Part shown: piece after piece, positions 17,969-26,016 of the stretch
Position numbering within the stretch: position 1 is the stretch's first letter
How the letters are laid out: every line of letters starts with the position of its first letter
Assembly: GCA_964507445.1 (NCBI GenBank)
Contig: CAZDQF010000009.1
Location: 128,091 to 192,090, forward strand
From: GCA-2683135 sp964507445
Lineage (GTDB): Bacteria > Planctomycetota > GCA-002687715
Reading direction: 5' to 3'
DNA length: 64,000 nt
Program-made: the position numbers and the translations under genes
The notes under the pieces: generated by a model
The model's input: only the letters and a program-made list of their open reading frames with translations
The model's database searches: none
What the model was told of the DNA's origin: nothing

Positions 17969-19411
17969 GTGAAGGTCATGTTGACGTCGATCTTGGTCCT
18001 GCTCGCTTCCGCGTTGAGCGTGGTGGCTCAGGGTGGGGGCGGACCGGAGGGCCGCGAGACCTGGGAGGGAGTCCGGGTCAAGCTGCCTGCGATCCCGGAA
18101 GCGTCCTGGTGCGAGAGCGGCGTCCACGTTCTCGACCTGGGTACGCCGGTTCAGGTGGGCAGCGTGACCATGGAGCTGCACGCCAGGGGGGTGCGGCTTC
18201 AGGGGCGGTTCAAGGCGCAGAGGGCTGCGAGGAAACGCGGCAAACACAAGCCGTCCAAGTTCAAGGTCAAGTCGGTCGGCGGCGTCGAGAAACCGGCTCT
18301 CAAGGAGCTGCGCGGCGCAGATCTCTCACGCAAGGCCGTGGAGGTTGAGCTCTTCGACGACACGTTGACCGGGATCGCGGTCATCCGAATCGAACGAACC
18401 TGGCGAGGTCATGTCTGGGGTGTCGTCACGGGCCGCCAGTTCAAGCTGGCGGGGGAGACCCTGACGGTCGTGGACGCCGATCTCGACGGCGTGTGTTCGG
18501 CTGGGGACATGGTCATCTACGGGAATCGCAATCTATGGATGCCCTGGCACACGGTCACGTCCGGCGGCGGCTTCATCTACCACGACATGAAGATCGCCGG
18601 TCCCAACTCCATCACCGCGATGAAGATGAAGATGGAGGACCCGGGAGTCGATCGGAGGGTCTGGGAAGAGTGGCAGAAAGAACGCAAGAACCAGGGGGTG
18701 CCGCCCGGTGTATTCAGCGCCCTGCGTCAGCGCTACTGCGTGAAGCACGCTGAGTACCTCAAACTGAACCCGGGGAGCGGCCACAGCGAGGACCCGGACA
18801 GGCGTGGGTACTCCGAGGGGGGACACGACGCCGGCATGAGCAGCTGCATCTCCTACAGCGGCGGCGCCGAAGCCATGTGGGGGAACATGAACTCCCTGTA
18901 TCACCGACCTCAGCTGATCGACCCCAGGAATGTCGGGCTTCAACTCGGCGGCACTGGCCGTATTTTCCTCATGGGCTACGGATCGGACCCGGACCTGCCT
19001 ACGGAGTCGCGCCAGCAGTCGCTACCACAGCTCCATCCCGCACCGGGCACGAGCTACCCGGACGGTTCCTACACCTTGGAATCCCCCAGCCATCCGGCGC
19101 TGTCAGCTGACAAGGGCACCCTGGGGCTGCCGATCATCGCGCGGCTCCCCTCCTACTCGCCTGACTTCTCGAACGTCACATGCAAGCTGTTCAGGGTCTC
19201 GGGCGGCATGAGGACGGGCAGGCGCCGCCACGAGATCCCCTGCCACCTCAGCCACAAGGGCACCGGAACGCCGCGGGGATTCCCGAACATGTGGGGGATG
19301 ATCGCGCTCACGCCCTACAGTGCCCTCAAGGGCGGCGTCTATGAGGCGCGCTTCGCATTCACGGCCATGGGCAGAGAGCACGACCGGCAATGGCGTTTTG
19401 AGATCAAGTAA
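17969..19411 (+). CDS. Secreted CAP/SCP-like protein (tentative)
   Basis: A 480-residue secreted protein (signal peptide ends SVVAQG). Its C-terminal half has features reminiscent of the CAP (SCP/PR-1) superfamily. These include a helix LRQRYCVKHAEYLKLNPG, then SEGGHDAGMSSCISYSGG with a conserved-looking His, NSLYHRPQLIDPRNVGLQLG, and a final beta domain ending FAFTAMGREHDRQWRFEIK. The N-terminal about 200 residues are beta-rich and basic, and contain a DADLDGVCSAGD acidic loop. The assignment rests on pattern similarity only. The start is GTG at 17969, with an ATG three codons later equally plausible. It lies 102 nt after the sulfatase and may have its own promoter. Confidence 0.65.
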   Translation: MKVMLTSILVLLASALSVVAQGGGGPEGRETWEGVRVKLPAIPEASWCESGVHVLDLGTPVQVGSVTMELHARGVRLQGRFKAQRAARKRGKHKPSKFKVKSVGGVEKPALKELRGADLSRKAVEVELFDDTLTGIAVIRIERTWRGHVWGVVTGRQFKLAGETLTVVDADLDGVCSAGDMVIYGNRNLWMPWHTVTSGGGFIYHDMKIAGPNSITAMKMKMEDPGVDRRVWEEWQKERKNQGVPPGVFSALRQRYCVKHAEYLKLNPGSGHSEDPDRRGYSEGGHDAGMSSCISYSGGAEAMWGNMNSLYHRPQLIDPRNVGLQLGGTGRIFLMGYGSDPDLPTESRQQSLPQLHPAPGTSYPDGSYTLESPSHPALSADKGTLGLPIIARLPSYSPDFSNVTCKLFRVSGGMRTGRRRHEIPCHLSHKGTGTPRGFPNMWGMIALTPYSALKGGVYEARFAFTAMGREHDRQWRFEIK

Positions 19412-19561
19412 CCGGGCCCTGCGCTCAGCGGACCGGAGGCCATCCGGCAGCTCGCAGGGAGGTCACGCCACCATGAGGGTGCCAAGAATGCCGAAGATGT
19501 CGGGTCATTCTACTCCCGATGGGGACGTGCTCTGCGGACTCGGATCCGTGCTCTGGAGAGG

Positions 19562-20653
19562 CTACATCTGGGTGGCGAGGACGACGCCGCCGATGACCGC
19601 CAGGATGCCGACCACCAGGAGGAAGATCTTCCAGAAGCTGTAGGGGCGTTCGCCCTGGACCTCGCCGGTGCGGCCGTTGACGAGGAAGCGGTAGATCTTC
19701 GTCTTGTAGCGGTAGGAGCTGATCCAGACAGGTAGGAGGAGGTGCTTGAAGGTGACGTCCGAGTGGTGGATGGAGAGGCTGTGGATGCGTTGATGGTCGC
19801 CGCCGATGTCGCGGCAGACCGTACGTCGGATCAGGACCTCCATCTTGTCCTCGGCCAGGTCGAACCCCTGGGGGAGGTCCACCTGGTAGCTCTCCGCCTT
19901 GAAGCCGGCGAGGTAGGAGTCGTCGTAGGGGACGAGGTTGTCCAGGTCCCAGGGCTCGAGCTTGTTGGTGATCTTGGAGGGGAGGGTGCGGCTGGCCAGG
20001 ACGAGGACGTCGTCGAAGGAGTCGAAGACGCGGCCGGAGGCGCTGGTCCAACGGGTGCGGCGCACCTGTCGGGTGCGGGTGACGGTCTTGCCGTTCTCGG
20101 TGGTGGTGTAGAACTCCGTGTCCCAGTAGTCGTCGCCCCGCTGCCCCGTGTAGTCGCTGGTGGTGTCGGAGTCGAAGGTCCAGTAGGGGACGTAGACGCC
20201 GGCCAGCCGGTCCTTGATGCGTGAGCGCTTCGTGAGCTCCGAGGGCGCGAACCACAGGCCCCCGATCCACTTGCGGAAGAGGGCGACGCTCTTCTTGCGG
20301 TCCACGTGGAACGGGAGCAGGGCCTTGGGGGTGATGCGGCGGGTGGACTTGGCCTGGGCGACGATGTTGGAGTCGCAGAAGTCGCAGGCGGCGGAGGTGA
20401 CGTTGGGGTCGAAGGTGGTCTCGGCGCCGCAGGCGTCGCAGCGAACCACGTGGACCTCGTCGTGGGATTCTCCTGCCTCCAGCTGCGCCAGGGTGGCGCG
20501 GAAGTCCACCTCGCGGATGGCCTCGTCCGGGCCCTCGATGGGGTTGACGTGATCGCAGTAGGGGCAGGTGAGGCTGGTGGTCCCCGGCTTGAACTGGAGC
20601 TTCGCGCCGCACTTTGCGCACGGGAATCGTCGCTCGGCCGCAGGCTGGGTCAT
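19562..20653 (-). CDS. Zinc-ribbon membrane protein paired with SPFH protein
   Basis: 363 residues. Two treble zinc-ribbon modules lie at the N-terminus (CAKC...CPYC at about 12-33 and CDAC...CDFC at about 73-95). A basic, beta-rich soluble region with a GQRGDDYWDTEFYTTTENGK segment follows. One C-terminal transmembrane helix (FLLVVGILAVIGGVVLA) ends near the last residue, so it is tail-anchored. Proteins of this kind are often mislabelled as primosomal or helicase-related because of the ribbons, but no helicase motif is present. It is encoded 41 nt downstream of an SPFH/GYF protein on the same strand, a pairing suggesting a joint membrane-microdomain role (inference). Confidence 0.75.
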   Translation of the reverse strand: MTQPAAERRFPCAKCGAKLQFKPGTTSLTCPYCDHVNPIEGPDEAIREVDFRATLAQLEAGESHDEVHVVRCDACGAETTFDPNVTSAACDFCDSNIVAQAKSTRRITPKALLPFHVDRKKSVALFRKWIGGLWFAPSELTKRSRIKDRLAGVYVPYWTFDSDTTSDYTGQRGDDYWDTEFYTTTENGKTVTRTRQVRRTRWTSASGRVFDSFDDVLVLASRTLPSKITNKLEPWDLDNLVPYDDSYLAGFKAESYQVDLPQGFDLAEDKMEVLIRRTVCRDIGGDHQRIHSLSIHHSDVTFKHLLLPVWISSYRYKTKIYRFLVNGRTGEVQGERPYSFWKIFLLVVGILAVIGGVVLATQM

Positions 20654-20694
20654 GACGTCGTGCGCTCGCTCATGGTGTGCGGTTCAACAGGGGG

Positions 20695-21798
20695 TCACTG
20701 CGGCGGCAGCGGCGGGGGCACCTTGGCGAGGATGGGGATCAACTCCGGGACCTGGGAGGCGGGCTTCCACTCCGGCATGCCTTCGCGCCACACCAACGTC
20801 TCGGCGAGGAGAGCTCGCTCGGTCGCAAGCCGGGTCAGGTGGTCCATGTCGAAGGGCCCGGTCTGGGCTCCGTTCTGGGCGACGTAGAAGCTGGCGGCGG
20901 AGCTGCCCGGGAGCGGCGGCGGAGAAGCGGCGCCGGCCCCCTGCCCCGGGTTGACGGCGCCGGCCATCTGGTTGGCCATGGCGAAGCCCATGCCCATGGC
21001 CATGCCGCCTCCGGCCATGCCGGGGTTGTTGGCGGCGTCACCCATGGCTTCGGCGGTCTTGAACTGGGTGAAGCGAGACAGGTCGCCGATGACCCCCATG
21101 CTCGTGCGTTCGTCCAGCACCTTCTCCACCGCCTCGGGCAGGGAGATGTTCTCCACCAGCAGCTTGGTGAGTTCGAGGCCGTACTGGGTCATGTCGCCCT
21201 GAATGGCGCCGAGCAGCACGTCGCCCAGCTCGTTGTAGTTGGCGGCCATGTCCAGCACCGGGATCTTGCTCTCCCCGGTGGCGTCGGCGAACCGGGAGAC
21301 GATGATGTTGCGGAGCTGGTCCGTGATCTCGTCGGTGGTGAACTCGCCGTCCGTGCCCACGATCTCCTTGAGGAACGAGCCGGGCGCATCGACCCTGAAT
21401 GCGTAGGTCCCGAAGGCGCGGAGCCGCACCGGGCCGAACTCCTGGTCGCGGAGCATGATGGGGTTCTTGGTGCCCCACTTCAGGTCCACGAACCGCCGCG
21501 TATTCACGAAGTAGACCTCGGCCTTGAACGGGCTCTCGAAGCCGTACTTCCATCCCTTCAGCTTGCCCAGGATGGGGAGGTTGGCGGTGCTCAGGGTATG
21601 GGTGCCGGGGTCGAAGACGTCGGCGATCTCCCCCTCGTTGATGAACACGGCCACCTGGCTCTCCCTGACCACCAGCTTGGCGCCGTTCTTGATCTCGTTG
21701 TCGTAACGGGGATAGCGCCAGACGATGGTGTCGCGGCTCGGGTCGAGCCACTCGATGATGTCGATGAACTCCTGGCCGAGCTTGTCCCAGATACCCAT
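20695..21798 (-). CDS. SPFH/Band-7 protein with C-terminal GYF-2 domain (YdjI/virion-core-like)
   Basis: The start MGIWDKLGQEFIDIIEW (ATG at 21798, AGGAG about 10 nt upstream) is typical of the virion-core/YdjI-type SPFH family. The SPFH core covers about residues 30-260 (SQVAVFINEGEIADVFDPG; TKNPIMLRDQEFGPVRLRAFG; TDEITDQLRNIIVSRF). A flexible Gly/Met/Ala linker follows (GMAGGGMAMGMGFAMANQM), then a GYF_2 domain at about 310-365 (YVAQNGAQTGPFDMDHL...VWREGMPEWKPAS), a proline-binding fold. No transmembrane helix is present. The partner zinc-ribbon protein downstream is tail-anchored and could recruit it to the membrane. The function of the family is not established. Confidence 0.85.
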   Translation of the reverse strand: MGIWDKLGQEFIDIIEWLDPSRDTIVWRYPRYDNEIKNGAKLVVRESQVAVFINEGEIADVFDPGTHTLSTANLPILGKLKGWKYGFESPFKAEVYFVNTRRFVDLKWGTKNPIMLRDQEFGPVRLRAFGTYAFRVDAPGSFLKEIVGTDGEFTTDEITDQLRNIIVSRFADATGESKIPVLDMAANYNELGDVLLGAIQGDMTQYGLELTKLLVENISLPEAVEKVLDERTSMGVIGDLSRFTQFKTAEAMGDAANNPGMAGGGMAMGMGFAMANQMAGAVNPGQGAGAASPPPLPGSSAASFYVAQNGAQTGPFDMDHLTRLATERALLAETLVWREGMPEWKPASQVPELIPILAKVPPPLPPQ

Positions 21799-21961
21799 GT
21801 TCCCTGTCTCCTGCTGGATGATAGTCGTGGGCCGCACCCGACCCGACTCCGGTATTCGAAGAGCGTAGCGGTTTCGTTCTCCGGATACTCCGTTATGCCA
21901 TCTCCGTCTTAGAGGGCTAGCGCTGATGCCGGACGAGGTCGATGGGTGGGCAGCCGCGCAC

Positions 21962-22555
21962 TCATTCCCTTCGCCAGAGCAGGTCCCAGATGAGGTCGCG
22001 GCGTGACTCCGCCAACTCCAGGGGCAGCGTGAGGCTGCAGCGCCATCGGCCGTCGTCCTCCTCCATGGACGTCTCGACCCCTTCGAGTTCGGGGTGGAAG
22101 CCGTGGACCGTGGGCTCGTGGGGGAGGGTGATCTGGAGTCGGATCACCCGTTTGAGGTCCTTGGTCCCGGTCGTTTGCTGTACGCGGTCCCACTGGGCGC
22201 TATCCGTCGGCGCCAGGGTGCTCGGCCAGGTGCGACCCGCAGCGCGGGGGATGCGCACTCGGAGGGACGACGGGCCTCGTTCGAATCGGATGTCCGACAC
22301 CCTGAGTTCGGCGCCCTTGGCGACCGCTCCCCGTGCTTGAACCAGAGTCGCTCTCGCCTCGAATTCGACCCCGGAGCATGCGGACTCCAAGGCCGTGGCC
22401 CGGTCCGTCGATTCGAGGGAGGTCACGGTGAGGACTCCGGTCTGGTCACCGTTCAACTCGAGTCGGATGGCGTGGACGTCCGACTCGTCGCATCCGGCGG
22501 TCAGCAACAGGGACGGGAGAAGAATCAACATGAGGAGGTTTCGGTGCTGTTGCAT
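21962..22555 (-). CDS. Hypothetical lipoprotein
   Basis: The ATG at 22555 (GAAGG about 8 nt upstream) gives MQQHRNLLMLILLPSLLLTA followed by G-Cys22, a good lipobox (LTAGC). The mature protein (about 176 aa) is predicted to be lipid-anchored. It is beta-rich with no recognised domain, and shows alternating strands such as IRLELNGDQTGVLTVTSL and RVSDIRFERGPSSLRVRIP. A longer frame begins 20 codons upstream but would bury the signal peptide. It ends 163 nt beyond the SPFH start and has no obvious operon partner. The function is unknown. Confidence 0.75.
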   Translation of the reverse strand: MQQHRNLLMLILLPSLLLTAGCDESDVHAIRLELNGDQTGVLTVTSLESTDRATALESACSGVEFEARATLVQARGAVAKGAELRVSDIRFERGPSSLRVRIPRAAGRTWPSTLAPTDSAQWDRVQQTTGTKDLKRVIRLQITLPHEPTVHGFHPELEGVETSMEEDDGRWRCSLTLPLELAESRRDLIWDLLWRRE

Positions 22556-22694
22556 GGAGGTGCCTTCTTTGGTGGCTGGACGAGAGCCGCGGCGCGCAGG
22601 CGCCTGCGCATCCACCCCGCGTGAGCTCGAGCGCGCGTTCAGCGGATGGGCAGAGCGACTCGCTGTCTCGTCTACGGGTCCTGCAGTCGAGCAG

Positions 22695-23177
22695 TCAGAT
22701 CTCGTCCAGGATGGCCTTCTTGCGGGTCTCGTAGTCTTCCTTGGTGATGAGCCCCTTGTCGTAGAGGCGCTTGAGGGTGGCGAGGCGCTCGTCGAGGGAA
22801 TTGCCGGTGGCCGGCGGCGCCACCGGGGAGGCTCCGGGGTCGCGGTCGATGACCAGGGCGTCCAGCTCCTTCACCGGCTCGAACAGCCCCTCCTGGTCCG
22901 TCTTGCAGAGCACCGGCAGGTCCCGGCAGAGCTTGACGCCGTCCCGTTGCTTGGGGTCCCGATCCAGGTCCACGGTGATGGACCCGCCGTCGTCCTTCAG
23001 GGTGAGGACGTCGGAGTCGGGGAACCCGGTGACCTTGCCGCGGACGAACACGTGCTGACCGTCGCGGGCGGTCTTGGTGACGTGGTCGATGGTCGCGGGC
23101 TGGAACACCTGTTGCCCGAGGGCAGGGAGGGTGAGCAGCACCAGGGTGAGAGCGAGTGGCTTGGGTGCGAGGGTCAT
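22695..23177 (-). CDS. Secreted OB-fold-like protein with C-terminal SHOCT domain
   Basis: 160 residues with a signal peptide (LALTLVLLTLPALGQQ). The central part (about 30-115) has a BOF/DUF5666-type pattern: VFVRGKVTGFPDSDVLTLKD, then SITVDLDRDPKQR, as in secreted single-stranded OB folds. The last 30 residues are a SHOCT motif (LDERLATLKRLYDKGLITKE, then DYETRKKAILDEI), a short helical oligomerisation element. It is unusual to find SHOCT on an exported OB fold. The function is unknown. The gene is divergent from the HEAT-VWA gene, with about 110 nt between the starts. Confidence 0.75.
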   Translation of the reverse strand: MTLAPKPLALTLVLLTLPALGQQVFQPATIDHVTKTARDGQHVFVRGKVTGFPDSDVLTLKDDGGSITVDLDRDPKQRDGVKLCRDLPVLCKTDQEGLFEPVKELDALVIDRDPGASPVAPPATGNSLDERLATLKRLYDKGLITKEDYETRKKAILDEI

Positions 23178-23287
23178 GAGCTCGGCTCCTGTTGCGGTCG
23201 CTTCGACGTTGACGCGGGGAGCCTGTCAGCGTCGCCGGGCCGTTTGGTCTCCTGACGTCCGATCCCACAGGCTAAACTAGTGCCGCC

Positions 23288-24919
23288 ATGGAGTCCGTTG
23301 CATTTGGAAGGACCGCGCTGGCGTGTCGATGCCGTCGCGTCGTGCTGGTGATCTCCCTCGGCGCTTGGGTCGGGGGGGCGCCCGGGCAGGCACCGGAGCA
23401 GCTCCTCGAGAGTGTCCGCGAGCGCTTGAGCGATGTGGACGCGGGCTCCAGGGTCGGTGAGGTGGAGGCCCTGGTGGGGGAGCTGCAGACCCTGCATGAC
23501 GCTCCCGCGCCGGTGAGGGAGCGCGCCTGCCGCCTGCTGTACGGCCTGATGCGCGAGGGCGGTGTCCATGACCGGCGGCTGCGGATGCGATTGGCGGTGT
23601 TGCGGGCCGTGGCCATGTTGTCGGAGGACCCGAGGTGGGTGGACCGGCTGGTGGAGCTCTCTTTGCGCGGCGGCGACGGCAGCCTGTCCGGGGTCTCGTT
23701 CTGGGTGGAGCGCGCCCTCGGCGCGGTGCGGACCGTGGGCCATGTGGAGCGGCTGGCTTCCCATGCAGGCGGCGAAGATGACGACCGTCGTCGCGTGGCC
23801 CTCGGTGCGTTGGCGCGGCTCGAGGATGTCAGATTGCGTCCCGCGCTGGCGCCGATGATGGAACACCTCATGGTGGCGGCCCGGGGTGAGGACGCGGAGT
23901 CCAGGGCCCGCGCCCTCGAGGTGCTGGGGCTGACGCCGTCACCTGGGGGGCTGCCGGCGCTCATGTCCGCGGCCCGGGATCCGAACCCGTTGATCCGTCT
24001 CGCCGCCGTGCGCGGGCTGGGGCGCAAGCTCGACCTGCCAGGAGTGGTCGCCTACCTCTGCCGTTCGTTGGCCGACGACGTGGCGTTGGTTCGGGAGGAG
24101 GCGGTCATCGCACTGAGGCAGGCCCCTGACCGATCCGCGGTTCCCCTGCTGGTGCGCCGCATGAGCGGCGAGCCGTTGCGCCTGCGCCTCTCCATCAACG
24201 AGACCCTGCACAAGCTCACGGGGTTCGACCACGGCGCCGACGGGGCCGCCTGGTCTTCGTGGCTCAAGTCCGTGAAGGCGGCGGGGAAGCTGGAGGAGGT
24301 CAAGCCCGGGAAGAGCGGCTACGCCGACCCCACGGGGCCCGATTACTTCGGCATCCCGGTGCTGTCGGATCGCATGGTGTTCGTGCTCGATGTGTCGGGG
24401 AGCATGGACTTCAGCATCGGTGACACCAGCAAGACACCCACACGTATGGAGCACGCCCGCCGGGAGTTGACCAAGGTGTTGAAGGCCATGGACGAGCAGA
24501 GCCGGTTCAACATAGTCTTCTTCGACCAGAAGATCCGGGTGTGGGCGGAGGGCCTCCCCAAGGCCACCAAGCGGAACAAGCAGCTGGCGATCCGAGCCGT
24601 CAACGGGGTCGTGGCCCGCGGTGGGACCGACAGCTACGGAGCCCTGGAGCTGGCGTTCAAGCGCTTCCGTGGCATCGACACCATCTACTTCCTCTCCGAC
24701 GGGGTCCCCTCCGTGGGTAAGTCCATCGTGCAGGAGCGGATCCTGGAGCGGGTCTGGAGATGGAATCGGCTGCGGGGCGTGCGGGTGCACACCGTGGCCT
24801 TGCTCGTGGGGGACCCCCTCAACCCGTTCCGGCGCAACGACGAGAACAAGCCGGAGGCGGCCCGGTTCATGCGGATCCTGGCGGAGGAGACCGGCGGGAC
24901 GTTCATGGACGTGCGCTGA
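23288..24919 (+). CDS. Secreted HEAT-repeat and VWA-domain protein
   Basis: 543 residues. A hydrophobic N-terminus (VVLVISLGAWVGGAPGQ) suggests export. Residues about 150-300 are HEAT/PBS-lyase-like repeats (e.g. PNPLIRLAAVRGLGRKLDLP; DDVALVREEAVIALRQAPD). A VWA domain follows at about 355-543 with an intact MIDAS motif VLDVSGSMDFS and the later T (ARGGTDSYGAL) and D (FLSDGVPSVG) positions. Such HEAT-VWA secreted proteins are frequent in planctomycetes. Protein binding in the envelope is the likely activity. The DUF1080 gene follows after about 50 nt on the same strand. Confidence 0.85.
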   Translation: MESVAFGRTALACRCRRVVLVISLGAWVGGAPGQAPEQLLESVRERLSDVDAGSRVGEVEALVGELQTLHDAPAPVRERACRLLYGLMREGGVHDRRLRMRLAVLRAVAMLSEDPRWVDRLVELSLRGGDGSLSGVSFWVERALGAVRTVGHVERLASHAGGEDDDRRRVALGALARLEDVRLRPALAPMMEHLMVAARGEDAESRARALEVLGLTPSPGGLPALMSAARDPNPLIRLAAVRGLGRKLDLPGVVAYLCRSLADDVALVREEAVIALRQAPDRSAVPLLVRRMSGEPLRLRLSINETLHKLTGFDHGADGAAWSSWLKSVKAAGKLEEVKPGKSGYADPTGPDYFGIPVLSDRMVFVLDVSGSMDFSIGDTSKTPTRMEHARRELTKVLKAMDEQSRFNIVFFDQKIRVWAEGLPKATKRNKQLAIRAVNGVVARGGTDSYGALELAFKRFRGIDTIYFLSDGVPSVGKSIVQERILERVWRWNRLRGVRVHTVALLVGDPLNPFRRNDENKPEAARFMRILAEETGGTFMDVR

Positions 24920-24972
24920 CGTTCTCGGGCCCCGGCTACCGCCCGCTTCGTCGCATCGGCTATCCTCTGCCC

Positions 24973-26016
24973 ATGCGCGCTCTCCTCATCCTGCTGGTGG
25001 TCATTGCTCCCGCACGTGGCCAGGTCCGCACCTTCAGCGCTCCCTTCGACGGTTTCCTGGATCATGTCCGCGGCGGAGGCGGCTGTGTCGTGCTGCTCCG
25101 CGAAGCGGACGAGCTGAATCAGGATGTCGCCCGGGCCATGGGCCTGTCGGGGGCGATCCGGGTGACGGGGAGGGAGGGGACGGTGAAGCCCCACGGCGCG
25201 CCCCACCCCGTGTCCGCCATGGTCCCCGCCTCCGGATGGAAGGGAACCTGCGCGGGCGTGCCTCGAGCTGCGCCGATCGACGGTCGCGTCCTGCTGGCGG
25301 AAGGGGATCGAGCGGTGTGCTGGGTCCGGGAGCATGGGGGCGTCCGGGTGGCGGTGATGGCGGACCTGAGCCGCCCGCACGACGCCGTGGGCGCGGTGCA
25401 GCGATCGGCGGCCACGGCCTGGGCCGGGCGCACCAAGGCCGCCGAGCGCCCCGCCGACGCGGAGGTGTTGTTCGACGGCGAGTCCACCGTCGCCTGGCGG
25501 CCGGAGAAGAAGGGCGGCCCGGTGCCGTGGGAGATCGTGGACGGGACCCTGCAGGTGACTCCGGGGAAGGGCTCCATCATGACGCGCAAGCCCTACGGGG
25601 ACTTCCGTCTGTACGCGGAGTTCAACGTGCCGGAGGGGAAGGGCAACAGCGGCTTCTACCTGCAGCGACGCTACGAGGTGCAGGTCCTGAACACCGCTGG
25701 TCGTGAGCCCAAGCCCAACTTCTGCGGCGCCCTCTACCGCTACCGCAAACCGGACGTGAACGCCGCCCTCCCCGCGGGGGTCTGGCAGACCTACGACATC
25801 ACCTTCCGCCAGCCGCGGTGGAAGGACGGCAAGAAGGTGGCCAACGCACGCATCACGGTGGTGCACAACGGCATCACCGTCCACGACGACGTGGAGCTCA
25901 CGCGCAAGACCGGCGCGGGCAAGCAGGAGGGGCCTGAGTCCATGCCGCTCCTGCTCCAGGACCACGGCTGGAAGATCCGCTTCCGCGACATCTGGATCCA
26001 GCCCTTGTCGCCGTGA
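24973..26016 (+). CDS. Secreted DUF1080 (3-keto-disaccharide hydrolase fold) protein
   Basis: The start MRALLILLVVIAPARGQ (ATG at 24973) gives a clear signal peptide. The C-terminal half (about 160-347) is a DUF1080 concanavalin-like beta-sandwich. Hallmarks are VLFDGESTVAWRP, WEIVDGTLQVTPGKGSIMT, GDFRLYAEFNVPEGKGNSGF, and the closing HGWKIRFRDIWIQPL. The N-terminal about 150 residues are a separate domain I cannot name. It contains two Cys-centred strands (GGCVVLLREADE, DRAVCWVREHGG), loosely like a glutamine-amidotransferase or ThuA fold. DUF1080 proteins act on or bind carbohydrates in planctomycetes. Its stop codon abuts the stop of the next, convergent gene (TGATCA). Confidence 0.85.
   Translation: MRALLILLVVIAPARGQVRTFSAPFDGFLDHVRGGGGCVVLLREADELNQDVARAMGLSGAIRVTGREGTVKPHGAPHPVSAMVPASGWKGTCAGVPRAAPIDGRVLLAEGDRAVCWVREHGGVRVAVMADLSRPHDAVGAVQRSAATAWAGRTKAAERPADAEVLFDGESTVAWRPEKKGGPVPWEIVDGTLQVTPGKGSIMTRKPYGDFRLYAEFNVPEGKGNSGFYLQRRYEVQVLNTAGREPKPNFCGALYRYRKPDVNAALPAGVWQTYDITFRQPRWKDGKKVANARITVVHNGITVHDDVELTRKTGAGKQEGPESMPLLLQDHGWKIRFRDIWIQPLSP

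Noticed and set aside
19562..20653. Primosomal protein N' / helicase
   Set aside because: Only zinc ribbons are shared; no Walker or helicase motif exists and the protein is tail-anchored.
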